NCBI GenBank assembly: GCA_034440635.1
Contig: JAOTON010000900.1
Coordinates: 1-64,000 of the forward strand
DNA from: Lepas anatifera
Taxonomy: Eukaryota > Arthropoda > Thecostraca > Lepadidae
Reading direction: 5' to 3'
Length of the DNA stretch: 64,000 nucleotides
A program made the position numbers and the translations under genes. Positions within the stretch are counted from its first letter, which is position 1. Every line of letters begins with the position of its first letter. Below the pieces are notes generated by a model, which saw only the letters and a list, made by a program, of their open reading frames with translations, had not been told where the DNA came from and searched no databases. Below are positions 37,778-49,600 of the stretch, piece after piece.

Positions 37778-39314
37778 CGCCCGCAGTGACCGGCGAGCTC
37801 TGCGGAGATTGGTGTAGGTGTTTGTTCACGAAACGGAGATTTTCGTGAGAGGCTGTTGACGGAATGCCTGTGAGCCGAGTTAGAGGCGAGGCGTGCCTTC
37901 CCGTGCCGCCCCTGGTGTCGCGTGCCAAATGTTTCACGCTTGCGACTTATTATGCACTGTTTGCCAGACATTGTATGTACTGAACACTCTGTTCAGGTCA
38001 TACTTTTATTTCAGATGACTGTTCGGGCTTATCTGTCAGAATTCCGTGACTGTCTGTCAGACCGTGGATGTTGATTAGCGGATGACCGTGGAAGACCGCC
38101 TGCAAGGTCGGCTTTTAGCGCGCGTATCGTTGGAAGTCTTAATTGCACTGCTGTGCTAGTTTTATTGTATTTGCTGACTTATCGTGTTTCGATAATGATT
38201 CATTTGCAGCAGTCTATTGTTTGGATGGCAATATTCGCGTATTTAAGTGTCACTTCGTAGCGGTACATGTACGTCTCTGCGTCGCCTTGGTTTGATAACG
38301 CGCTCCCTGGCCCTTCGGCAGACGTGCTGAGGCTCAGTCTGTTAGGCTGGTGTCTATTTAGGCAGTCATCTCGCGTTAGGAGCGATTTTTACTACCACAA
38401 TACAAGGCTTTCGTTTGCAGCGCTAGTGTTTGTAAATTGTGTAGAAATATCGCTTGCTTTGCACTCGGACTTACTGTACTCCATGTGTCAGACTTACCGA
38501 AGGTGCACCTTCTACCCAGGGCGGTCCCCCAGTGAAACATGTGTCGGGTGTACTTGGTGCCGGGGCATGGCTTGAAACCCGTGGTGTCAACTTTTATGTT
38601 TGTTGTCTAACGATAACCAGCACGGACTGCTGCCTTAAGTCTGGCGATTTTATATCGGTCGTTGTGACAGTTCTCCTTGCTCTGCCTGACATGTGTAAGA
38701 CAGCCGCCTATGTCCTCGCGCTCCGGGCGTCCCTGTCTCACTCTCAGGCCTAATGTCAGAGCCTCGGCTAAAACCCGCATGACTTGTGTTATGAGCTGTC
38801 CGTTGTGTATCATGTCGCTTCAAAAGTGGGAACTTGCTGCAAAAGTCAATATAGTGAATAACAGGAATACATGGACGTCGGGTGCCTTCCGCCGAGTGAC
38901 ACCCTGCTGTTACCTGATATTTTCCCAACGTATATCGGGGGCTGGGACATACGGTATCAAATGTCGATGGCCGTCATCAAACCTGGTGATGCCAGTTATT
39001 GAGATTGTCACGCTGTTTAGATAAATCCACGCATGAAACGCAAGTTGGGACAAGAAAACCCGTTCATTTTCCGACTCTGTGAAGCTTTCTGTACCAGAGT
39101 TTGATTTTGAAAAACCTTTTTGTTATTTGTTGAGTCATAAGGGCTCGGTCGTTTTCCTGTCGCTGCCAATCGTTTGTAACACGTGAATTCGCATATATAT
39201 CACGCACAAATACTGATTTGTGCAAGGGCGAGGGGGAAGGATGCCGAGCGAAGCAGTAACGCAGGCAAGTGCGATAGACACACGTTAAGATTGGTAAACG
39301 TCTGATTGTAGTTA
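37778..39314. other. intergenic, no gene seen
   Basis: No conserved frame or repeat recognised, and no canonical AATAAA found soon after SPRING. Confidence 0.5.
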
Positions 39315-40225
39315 TTAACACCCGCACTGGAGGGGGTCTGGCACTAACGCGCACTGGAGAGGGGGGCCTGGTAGCCCCCCTAAGATCTCGGAAACTAAGA
39401 GGGTTAGAAAAACGCCACTTGGTAGGTGGGTGGGGGCTATGGTGGTCTACGTGATGACCAATTTTCATTGACCTAGGTCAATATCTTCAAGGTCAAACAA
39501 GGTCGTAAAGGTCAAATATTGGCCATGCTGGGATCGATTGGTAAATGCTGTGATTATGCAGGAAAATGGCGGGAATAAGCTAAAGGCGGACAAGGTTCAT
39601 AGAGAAGAGGTCTCAAAGATGCTTCCCCACAACTTTTGGGTCAAGGTCATTCAAGGTCATTGACCTTTAAGGTCACCATATGGTATACTACTTATTATTT
39701 ACACTTTGACTAAAACTGTAGCCACTGTTTGGCGGGAAATGAGGATTGACCTTTCCCAATGACCTTTGACCTTGACCTTTGTATTGGGGTACCCTACCGA
39801 TGACGTCATAGCATAATATATGTCAGACGGGGTAACGTCATTTGGCCGGACGCACAGTGGTCAGTGACCTTGAAAGTGCAGATATGACCTTGACCTGTGA
39901 CCTTTGACCTTGACCTTGACTTTAATGTGAAGTGACCTTGACACATAGTCCCGCTTATATGACGTTATGACGTCACCACTCGGTCTTCAATGCAAGCTAA
40001 CTGGTCCGACCGCGCGTTTACGGCGATCTCAAAATGCAGGTCTGACTTTGAAAGCCTATAAGTCAAAAAATTTTTGGCCGATTTTCAAAAAGTCTTCACC
40101 AATCGACGCGCTATTAAATTCTGTTAAATGTGGCCACGTGTTGTGTTTCGGCTACAAGCGGTTCTCCGGCCACCTCGGAAAAACAGGTGGGGGGCCTCCG
40201 AGGCCCCCTCCAGTGCGCGTGTTAA
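39315..40225 (+). mobile_element. TTAA-flanked MITE, family 2
   Basis: Bounded by TTAA at 39315-39318 and 40222-40225. The ends are inverted repeats: CACCCGCACTGGAGGGGG and the complement of CACGCGCACTGGAGGGGG. It has no coding capacity. The body is dense in AGGTCA half-sites, including two adjacent TCAAGGTCAT at 39641-39660. It shares its right TTAA with the next element. Confidence 0.85.
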
Positions 40226-41256
40226 CCCTCGCCCCACCGGGGGGCCATCGATGGCCCCCTAAGGTTTTTCCGGGATAGCAGAAAAACGACGAGGCGCAGC
40301 ACCGCGGTTGAGGGCTCTACCTCTCACTGCATCATTTTCCCATCATCCCTGAAATTTTTACCCCGGGTCACCCAAGGTCAGGTCACAAGACGAGGTCAAC
40401 CAAGGTCACCTCACTTCACCTTTAGAGCTCTGTAAGAGCTACATTTCAAAGTCGATCGATTTGAAACTTCCTACACTTCATGACCTCTCCAGGGTCTACA
40501 AGGAGTATATCCGGGATTTTTCGATTTCGTGCCCTGAGGTCAGGTCACGAGGCGACCTCTCCCATTGACAAAGCATGGGGAAAAGCTATTTCATGATATA
40601 AAAGCCACAAAAATGATTGCAAATACTCAGACTGCTCAGAACAACGTTTTTGGACACCCTTTCACGGATCCCAGGGGGTCATATTTGCCCTTTGACTTTT
40701 CCAAGGTCATCCAAGGTCACCAGAGGTCAAAAACAGTATTTTGACAATAACTTTTGACCTAATTGAGCTAGAGCGGTGAAACAAACACCATCGTGTTTGT
40801 CTCGTCACTGGCTTTCATTTGATATACGGCAAGGTCACTTTTTGACCTTTCGTGACCTCAGGTCATATTAGGTCACGAGGTGACCTCTGGCGGTCAAACC
40901 ACTGGCGGGAGGTCTTTACGTTCCACATAGCGGAAAAAGTACTGGCAATTTGCTATCAAATGTACTTTACCAGGCCTCAATAGCTCTTATGACATAAGAG
41001 TTATGCCCAGTTGGCTTAATCATTGCATATTTGAGTGAAAATAGCCGATCTTGACCTAATTTGACCTCTGGAGGTCAAGCCATTGACCTGAGCACTAAAA
41101 CATGCGAAGTAATTTCTTACTGAATTCACGCGAGCTTTCTATTGCACTTTGCAGATTTGCGCTAACGCCCATATTTTCGGAGTTAGAGGGGGGCCATCGA
41201 TGGCCCCCCCCGGTGGGGCGAAGGTGGCGCCGGACCCCCGGTGGGGCGCGGGTTAA
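40222..41256 (-). mobile_element. TTAA MITE, family 1, copy 5
   Basis: Full-length, minus orientation. Left TTAA at 40222-40225 is also the right boundary of the family 2 element; right TTAA is at 41253-41256. Confidence 0.9.
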
Positions 41257-41516
41257 GCGCCGTCTTTATTTTTGCATCCAGTAATAATTATATGTCTTAC
41301 TAGTAAATTCTTTGATCGAAGTGGAAGCAGTTCAGACGTTTTTGCGTAAAAAAGCAGGCTATTTTTGGCAATCAGTCCGGAATAGCGGGGCCAAGGAGGC
41401 CGACGTCCTACGCAGGGTAATAGAGGAGGTCCCACGCACTTTTCATCCGAACATCTTATATTAGGAAAATTGGGAAGAAATGGACAACTTTTATAGCCCG
41501 TGCGGAAGACAACCAA
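41257..41516. other. 260-bp spacer between opposed TTAA MITEs
   Basis: Unique-looking spacer. Copies 5 and 6 face away from each other around it, so the trio could form a 1-kb stem. Confidence 0.6.
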
Positions 41517-42550
41517 TTAACCCCCGCCCCACCGGGGGTCCGGCGCCACCTTCGCCCCACCGGGGGGCCATCGATGGCCCTTCTCTAACTCCGAAAATAT
41601 GGGAGTTAGCGCAAATCTGCAAAGTGCAATAGAAAGCTCGCGTGAATTCAGTAAGAAATTACTTCGCATGTTTTAGTGCTCAGGTCAATGGTTTGACCTC
41701 CAGAGGTCAAATTAGGTCAAGATCGGCTATTTTCACTCAAATATGCAATGATTAAGCAAACTGGGCATAACTCTTATGTCATTAGAGCTATTGAGGCCTG
41801 GTAAAGTACATTTGATAGCAAATTGCCAGTACTTTTTCCGCTATGTGGAACGTAAAGACCTCCCGCCAGTGGTTTGACCTCCAGAGGTCACCTCGTGACC
41901 TAATATGACCTGAGGTCACGAAAGGTCAAAAAGTGACCTTGCCGTATATCAAATGAAAGCCAGTGACAAGACAAACACGATGGTGTTTGTTTCACTGCTC
42001 TAGCTTAATTAGGTCAAAAGTTATTGCCAAAATACTGTTTTTGACCTCTGGTGACCTTGGATGACCTTGGAAAAGTCAAAGGGCAAATATGACCCCTGGG
42101 ATCCGTGAAAGGGTGTCCAAAAACGTTGTTCTGAGCAGTCTGAGTATTTGCAATCATTTTTGTGGCTTTTATATCATGAAACAACTTTTCCCTATGCTTT
42201 TCCAATGGGAGAGGTCGCCTCGTGACCTGACCTCAGGGCACGAAATCGAAAAATCCCGGATATACACCTTGTAGACCCTGGAGGGGTTATGAAGTGTAGG
42301 AAGTTTCAAATCGATTGACTTTGAAATGTAGCTCTTACAGAGCTCTAAAGGTGAAGTGAGGTGACCTTGGTTGACCTCGTCTGGTGACCTGACCTTGGGT
42401 GACCCGGGGTAAAAAATTTCAGGGATGATGGGAAAATGATGCAGTGAGAGGTAGAGCCCTCAACCGCGGTGCTGCGCCTCGTCGTTTTTCTGCTATCCCG
42501 GAAAAACCTTAGGGGGGCCATCGATGGCCCCCCGGTGGGGCGAGGGTTAA
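41517..42550 (+). mobile_element. TTAA MITE, family 1, copy 6
   Basis: Full-length, plus orientation, TTAA at 41517-41520 and 42547-42550. Its first bases (CCCCCGCCCC) differ slightly from the other copies. Confidence 0.9.
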
Positions 42551-42565
42551 CAAATACGAATAGTT

Positions 42566-42789
42566 CATAGGCGAATCCAAAAAGGAGGGGTACGTGCCCC
42601 CCCGATCGACCCCCGGCGCCCCCTGAAACGGTCACGGCGCCCCCCCCCTGAAAGGTTGATGGCGCCCCCTAGGATCCGAAAATGGGCGCCCACCGATAGG
42701 ATTTGCCGGTTAAAAGTGGCGTCCCCTGGTCCGGATGGCGTCCCCCGGGAAGGTACCCCCACTGATCGGCAATCCTGGATCTGCTTATG
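42566..42789 (-). mobile_element. hAT-type MITE
   Basis: Ends CATAGGCGAATCCA and TGGATCTGCTTATG. Octamer duplication GAATAGTT / GATTAGTT with one mismatch. Slightly older than the copy at 23094 judging by the mutated ends. Confidence 0.8.
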
Positions 42790-43039
42790 GATTAGTTGAT
42801 GGCTTTAGAAAGGAATTTTTGTCAGTACCAATTTGAATAGTGGCTGCGCCATCACTTTTTTACATGTAATGATACTGGTCCCCATCGGTCCCTAAGCTCC
42901 GGCCCACCGCTCAGGAAAATGGTGCGTCGAGGTCTCTGTAACAAGTCTCTTGATGACTTTAGTGAGGCTCTGAGTCCAAAAAGTGAGCTGTGATAACTTG
43001 GAAAAATAAAAAAAAACTCGCAGGGCACCAGTGCTCACA

Positions 43040-43097
43040 TCCTGCGGTAGGAGGGATGGAAAAAGGCATTTCAGGGGGTCCCCTGGATCTACCTATG
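43040..43097 (+). mobile_element. hAT-MITE end fragment
   Basis: GCATTTCAGGGGGT through CCCCTGGATCTACCTATG matches one terminus of the family. The rest of the element is missing. Confidence 0.45.
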
Positions 43098-43457
43098 CCT
43101 TATATTGACGAAAAGTTCGAAAAAGGGGCTGAAGGAGGGTAAGACCTGAGGGTATCTTGCGTACGATCCGCGCATATCTCCTATTTCAGAGGTTTCTTAA
43201 AATACTTGCCTGTTCTGACAATGCCAGATCATGCTGTATTTGCCTGGGATCACATGTGCTTTTGAATGAGTGGATGCAGTATGTGTTTTCAGTACAACAA
43301 TAATCACGACGCTGCCCAATTTCCTCTTCTCGGACAGGGCTGGCTTGGACGTTTATATCTTTTAACTGGATTAATTAGGAATAGTAGCTGGTGGCTGTGA
43401 AATATTCATTTAACACATTGGTTACCACTTTTTCGGGAAGACGCTCATTCTCCCATC

Positions 43458-43629
43458 ATGTCTGACGACGAGGACTGTGTGCCAGAGCTGGTTCCAGCAG
43501 TGTATGCACCGATTCCAGTTCTAATAATCACTGGATGCTTGGGGGCTGGTAAAACTACGCTGCTGAACTATATTCTAACAGAACAGCACAACAAGAGGAT
43601 TGCTGTCATTCTTAATGAATTTGGAGAAG
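43458..43629 (+). CDS. ZNG1: ZNG1 exon 1 (coding part)
   Basis: 57 codons plus one base from ATG 43458 (A at -3) to AAG|GTAATT. Contains PELVP and the P-loop. Confidence 0.95.
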
Positions 43630-46600
43630 GTAATTTACCATCTTTTGCCTGCTCACCGCCTGCTTTGCATGTGTTGATCAAATTATGAGTCAAATTCATG
43701 TATGTGATGTAATTATTTATCAAGCCTAGGCTAAGTTGCATGCTTTCTTCCCTTCAGATATCTTAGGAAAGCCTGGCAGGGTTGAAGAAGTTAATAATGC
43801 TGGTTTTGCCCAGTCTTATTGAGCCGATGTGGTGATCGGATGAACTCAACCTGTTAGGGCCTGGCCTGTTATTTTCAAGTACACAGGTCAAGATTCCTTT
43901 TTATTACATTGACCTGTGTTTTTAAAATGTGCCTACACCCCTGTTACTCACATGCTATTCTCTTTTCAATTCTTTAAGCATTTTCTGGCTCAGTTTTATA
44001 ACTATTGCAGAAGGTACACATTTTGTCTTGTTTGCTCTGGAATTGCTCAGCTTATATTGTGTGCTCATTACTTTCAAATTTCCTTTGGGAAATGAGCAAG
44101 TGGGCTCTGATGTGACTTGATATATTACAACATTATACTGTTGCCTTGAAGCTAACCAGTTTTCAGTGCACTTTCATGTTGGAGGGTAAAATGGTGTAGC
44201 AAGTTATGTATATGGGTCATCCCATGCCAACTCAACCAATGGTTACACAGCATGCCCTCAGATCACTATGAAATTAGGTGTTTAGGGGTCTTCATAGCCT
44301 AGAATCCGAATTCTCTGTTGAAACAGCCGCTGCACGCTTAATTCGTAGCAACAGTGACATGAAATTGTGATGTCATTGCATGTTTTGGAACATTTAAAAC
44401 CTTGTATCTCAAAAAGTTACAAAGATATTTGAAATCAGTCAAAAGTTTTAGAAGAAGGACTGTTAATGAATAAAATTGTTAGTAAAATTTTTTGAATATT
44501 TTTTTTACTTATAAAAATTGTGAACAAAAAATATAAATACAAAATATAAAGCGTGAGGTCTTCAATTTTCTTGAAGTTAATTTATATGAAATCTGCAAAT
44601 ATTCTTACCCGGGAACCGTCTAAAAAACATTTGGTATCCGATAGCAGCATATTGTAAAAGCTCACGTTCTTCACGGCCCTCACGCCAAACGAGCCCCGGA
44701 GCCGCCTCGGCGCCGGAGGGTAGGGTGTAGGGACAGGACACGACAGATCAAGTTCATCCATTGATGGATACAAAAAGATGGATTTATGCACAGAGCGTTA
44801 AGAAATTGTGAACATTGATTGTTTATATATAGACATTTGCAGGGGTGTAGCCAGAATTTCGCTCAGGGAGGGGTGGCACGCCGAAAAGGCCCCCTGCGAC
44901 AGCACCAAAAGGGCCCTGGTGGGTAAAAAGGGCTCTGCTTGTTACAGAATACAGTGCTGAAGAGGAATTAAGAGGGCCCTGTCTGGTATGAAATTTCAAA
45001 TCTGGCCACAGAGCATAGTGCGGGTGAGCCATGCTACGCGCGGCCCATTTCCTCAGGGGGCCCTTCAGGCCTTCAAGGGGTGAAGGCCTGAAGGGCCTTC
45101 AAGGGGTGGGGGCGGCTGTCCCTGCCGCCCCCTTTGGCTATGCCCCTGGACATTCACTTCATCTACGTCTCCGAGTGCGACATACCAAAGTGGAAATCCG
45201 GGCCCGTTCGGTCAGCTGCGATAACACGCTAAAATCACCTAGTGAGAAATATAACGGTGGGAATGGTGGGTTTTATTTCGAAGTACATATTTGACGCATT
45301 CATGGAATAAGAAGGAAGGGTAACACGACATGTGTTACTATCAAAGCACTTTTAAATTTTCTTTGCAGCGAATGCGAAAGCTTTAAAAGTGAATGGAAAA
45401 CAGATAGGGTACCAAACTTATTCATTCACATTGGCTTACCTATACTTTTCGTCTAATGTAAGAGTTAAGTAAAATCTGAAACTGCTTTCTTATAGCTGCT
45501 GTCACGCAGACATGGAAAACGAAAACTGAAATTAATTATTGGTGTCTCAATTTTCTGTCATTCTTGGTTTACTGCATTGACAAATATTTATGTTTCTCCT
45601 TTACGGATCTTGTATGTACAGTTCAATACGTTAGCTGCCTGCCGTCATGCTTTAAAATATTGTACTCTGTTTAAAGCAGTACTCGTGGCGACAAAAATTT
45701 TACTGTATTTTTATAACTGTTTGCTTATTGTGGCCTCCCCTGAAAACTGTTGCTTTGTTGGGAGAACGGGAAACTGAGGGCGTGAGTTGTGGCAGGAAGC
45801 CTAACCGTAGCCTATAAAAGCTGCGATGGGATGCATTTGTTTACTTAATTTATCCACGATAATGAAAGGCGAGATAGGTCGAGGAGGTAACTTTATTTGA
45901 CACTTAATATTAATACCAAGTGTTCATACGGCCATTTCATTTAATCTCTTTTAGCCAGTGGCTTCGCTTTTGGAAGGGGTAGGGACCGGACCCCACTGTT
46001 TTGAGGAAATGAACGGCCTTTCACTATTAGCATAAAACCAATAAAACTAATTGTTAAAGGCAGGTTTTAGCCTTTAAATGTGATCTTAACGCTGTGAAAT
46101 CCCCTAAATATCATCTGCCCTTCTGTTGAATACAAATATGAAAAAGAGGGTTCCTGTGCTCCCTAGAAATACGTGAAGACGTTCTTCACTTTGGTAGTGT
46201 ATAAAGTAACATTGCAACATATGACTTCTTTGTCTGCCGCCACCAAATGGAGCAGGGAAGCACACAGGAAAACTTTAAATGATGTTTTAATTTTGAAACA
46301 TTTTCTCTCAGCCTCCTCAAAATTGAGAAGCCATGAGACGGCAAAACATATTGATTGCAATCCCAAACTGCGCAGACATTTCATCCTCCCCACCCGTCCC
46401 GGCTGTGCTGGGCCGGCCGATCACCGGGCATCGCAGCAGACAGCCGTCGGGCACGCCCGCCAGTGCCTTTCATTGTGGGCAGTGGGCTTATTACATTCGA
46501 GTGAGTCTAGCTACTGGGCTTATATCTCCTTTTGTCAGAAACTGTACTTTCTATGTGACCTGATGGGACTCCACGTAACGAGCACAGCCGGAGACCGTAC

Positions 46601-49600
46601 CGGAGCTGGCTCGGGCGCGTTTTAGTGCGGCTGACCGAACCCACTAAGCGAGGTCATCATAGCAAAAGCCTTACTACAGTGTGAAGTGTCGTTTTTTCTA
46701 GCGCAGCTGACCGAACTGAGCCCAGCAGAACTAAAGAAGAGGTTCCACAAGGTCCAAAACATAAAAGGCATCAAGGGTTTCCACTGTTTTAGGCCAGTAG
46801 ACTGCTGAACAGTGGACGTCTACGCAACGTCTGCAATCACTTTAACCCGGAGACTTCAAACCGTGTGATGAAGTAACACACACATGAGATAATGCTACCG
46901 TCAGAGCATGTCTGTGCGGCGCCGACCGCAACATGACAATGTTTTTTTAGTCCATACAGAACTGAAGTGTTGTTTCAATATAGCCGTTATAATTCAGTTA
47001 ATTTTTTAAACATTTCTCAGCAATAAATTCAGCGCGAAGGTCTCGTATAATAAAAAAGAAAGTGTTTGCTTTGTGTCGTAACGACTGACAAGGTAATTTA
47101 ATACAAAAGTTATAAGCACCATTAGGATCCTCTCGCGAAGCACAAAATAATAACGTACCGTATTATCTAGTGAGATTAAAACACGAAACGGTCTTTGATT
47201 TCTTATGTCAGGACAAAATTATTATAGCTGATAATGCCTACAATTGATACTGCAGAGGCATAGGCAACTCAAAAACGATGACGTCAAAATAAGCGTTCTA
47301 TCATCATTGTGAGGGAAGTTAGCAAATATAAACCAGTTTCTCCCAATGCGTTCCCAATCGAGAGCTTAGGACCCTAGACAGACCTCAGGTCATTGATATC
47401 AGAAATCCCGTTACGACACATTGTTGTACTCGGTGGCCTTACTTTCTGAGACGAATGTCAGATTAATAGAGTAAGTCTTTTCTCACCGCATCAGCTAAAA
47501 AAAATTTGGCGGTCTCTCGGCCTGGACTGGTGACCTGACGTGATATTGCCGGGCCCAAAGATTGTGTCAGAAGCTACAATAATGACCACGTAGCACGTAC
47601 ACTGGCGGACGCAGAGGGGGGGGCAAGGGGCAATGGCTGCTCCCTGAATATTTTCTTAAACACTTAAATTTCAGGGAAATCAAAGTCCTCGCTGTTTGAA
47701 ATTGTAAAATTTATATTTTTATTTCAATTTTTTCTATGCATTTTCCAAATTTTCAGAAATTATTTGTGGCAATCATTGGTATCCCCGAAGAATCCTCTCC
47801 CTAAAGACGTTAATCGATTTCAAATATCTTTGCAACTTTTTGAGGTACAAAGCTTTGAATTTTACCAATCACGGAGTGACGTTACAATGTGACGTCACTG
47901 TTGCAACGAAACTAAAACCTGGTGGTCTATTTTTTTTAAAATTTTGTCCAAGTTGTCCCAAGTTCGACTGTTGGAGTCAGAGTCTTACTAAAGTCATCAA
48001 GGGACTTGTCATGGAGACGCCGACCCCACCACCCGAACAAGCAACTCCCACAATGAAGGGTTAATTTAGAAGCCAAAGTTTAACGTCCCACAAAGCACAG
48101 GGACGGCCGCCCCGCTCAGGTCACCCTCTCACCAGTCAGTTGCCAGCCGACCTGTACGTCGGATAAACTATTGAGCGCCGGAGCGTCTCAGGGGAATCGA
48201 TCCCAAGCCTGGACATGTATTGCCACTGCATGCTTCGGAGCAGCGGGCCGGAGCCCAACACTCTACCAACTGAGCTACCGGGGCGGCGTCTACCTTCATA
48301 TTATTTCGACCACATACTTGGATTTTAGACTATGAAGAACCCCTACACCCCTCATTTCATAGAGATCTGACGGGGTACCGTGTAAAATCGCGCTTTTACT
48401 GGTTGAGTTGGCATAGAACGACCCATATGCATTTGATGCCTTCATATTTTTGCTTTAATTGGTTGTTCATTTTGGATCAACCTCATTTTTTCTGACGTAT
48501 CCTCCCATGAATTTTGTTGTGCCACTGTTGGAGCATGTAGCATGTAGCAAAATTGGTTTTGTGTATGGTTAATGTGTGCAGCTACCTGCATTTCATTTTT
48601 GGTTACTGCATGTTTCTTTTCTTTTCAATTTTTGTGTTTATCATATTCAGTTTTGTCCTTTTTTATGACAATCTGTTCTTATGTTTTTAAATGACAAAAT
48701 GATAAATATTAAATCACATTAAAACCTTATCTTACTGTCTATGTACATTTATATACTTATTTTTTGTTTTCTTATCAACTTGACTCAGAAGCCTTTCTGT
48801 GATGAATTTTTAATTGAATGATTTTTTTCAGGAAGTGCTATGGAAAAAAGTCTTTCAATAGGTGAACAAGGCCAACAATATGAGGAGTGGCTTGAACTGA
48901 GGAATGGATGTCTCTGCTGCTCTGTCAAGTAAGGTGAAATCTGCTGTTGAAGCTGCTGTTTTGTGCTGTCAATTGTTTTCTATGGGTGAAACTTGGCATT
49001 AGTAATCACACAAAATTGAAAGAATAAGAATGAAGTCTTTGGCATCTCATTGGTCAATGACATTTAGGTGAAGATCACAATACCTGTAGTTAAGTGCTGA
49101 TCACCAGGCTGATTAAATAAGCATGGTGTCTCTTATGTCATGAATTTTAGCTGTACATTTAGCATGTTTTGGCAAGGCTGTAATTTGCTTTTTTGGAGAT
49201 TTGATCTTGAGAACAACTATTTCAATAAACAAATTGTTCTCATGTTCATTGAGGAACCCTGTGTTTTCATTCAATCAGAGCTTTGCCATGATTTTATGGT
49301 TATTTGGGCATAATAACTGCATTGGGATCCCTTACCCAGTTTGTTTTCTGGCAGGGACAATGGTGTGAAGGCAATCGAGCTACTGATGCAGAAGCGAGGT
49401 CGCTTTGACTACATCCTGCTGGAGACCACAGGTCTCGCCGATCCTGGTGTGTACGGGGAGTCAGGCTCCCACAGCTGCCTCAGTCAGAGTGGTAACATGG
49501 TCAAGGTGGTGCTGAACCCAGTTGGCAAGGTAACCTGTATTCTGCATTCCTTTTGTTGTGGTAAATGTTCACAATGCTTTTCATTGTCATGCTAGAATTT

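Larger units (their letters stand above)
44211..48427. mobile_element. 4.2 kb inverted-repeat pair in ZNG1 intron 1
   Basis: TATGGGTCATCCCATGCC at 44211 is mirrored by a right end reading GGCATAGAACGACCCATA to 48427. Inverted homology continues on the left to about 44560 and on the right from about 47640, through TATGAAAT, CTTCATAG, CAACAGTGAC and CTCAAAAAGTT(A/G)CAAAGATATT. A TA flanks TGGGTC on both sides, as in Tc/mariner-like insertions. A SINE interrupts the right arm. The interior shows no transposase, so this may be a non-autonomous element or two opposed MITEs. Confidence 0.6.

Noticed and set aside
46173..46625. 150-codon plus-strand frame in ZNG1 intron 1, tested as a transposase
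   Set aside because: No catalytic triad, zinc finger or family-like segment. Composition drifts along its length.
48180..48295. Functional tRNA gene on the minus strand
   Set aside because: A and B boxes are present, but the anticodon/variable region is too long and the acceptor stem does not pair, which fits a SINE head.
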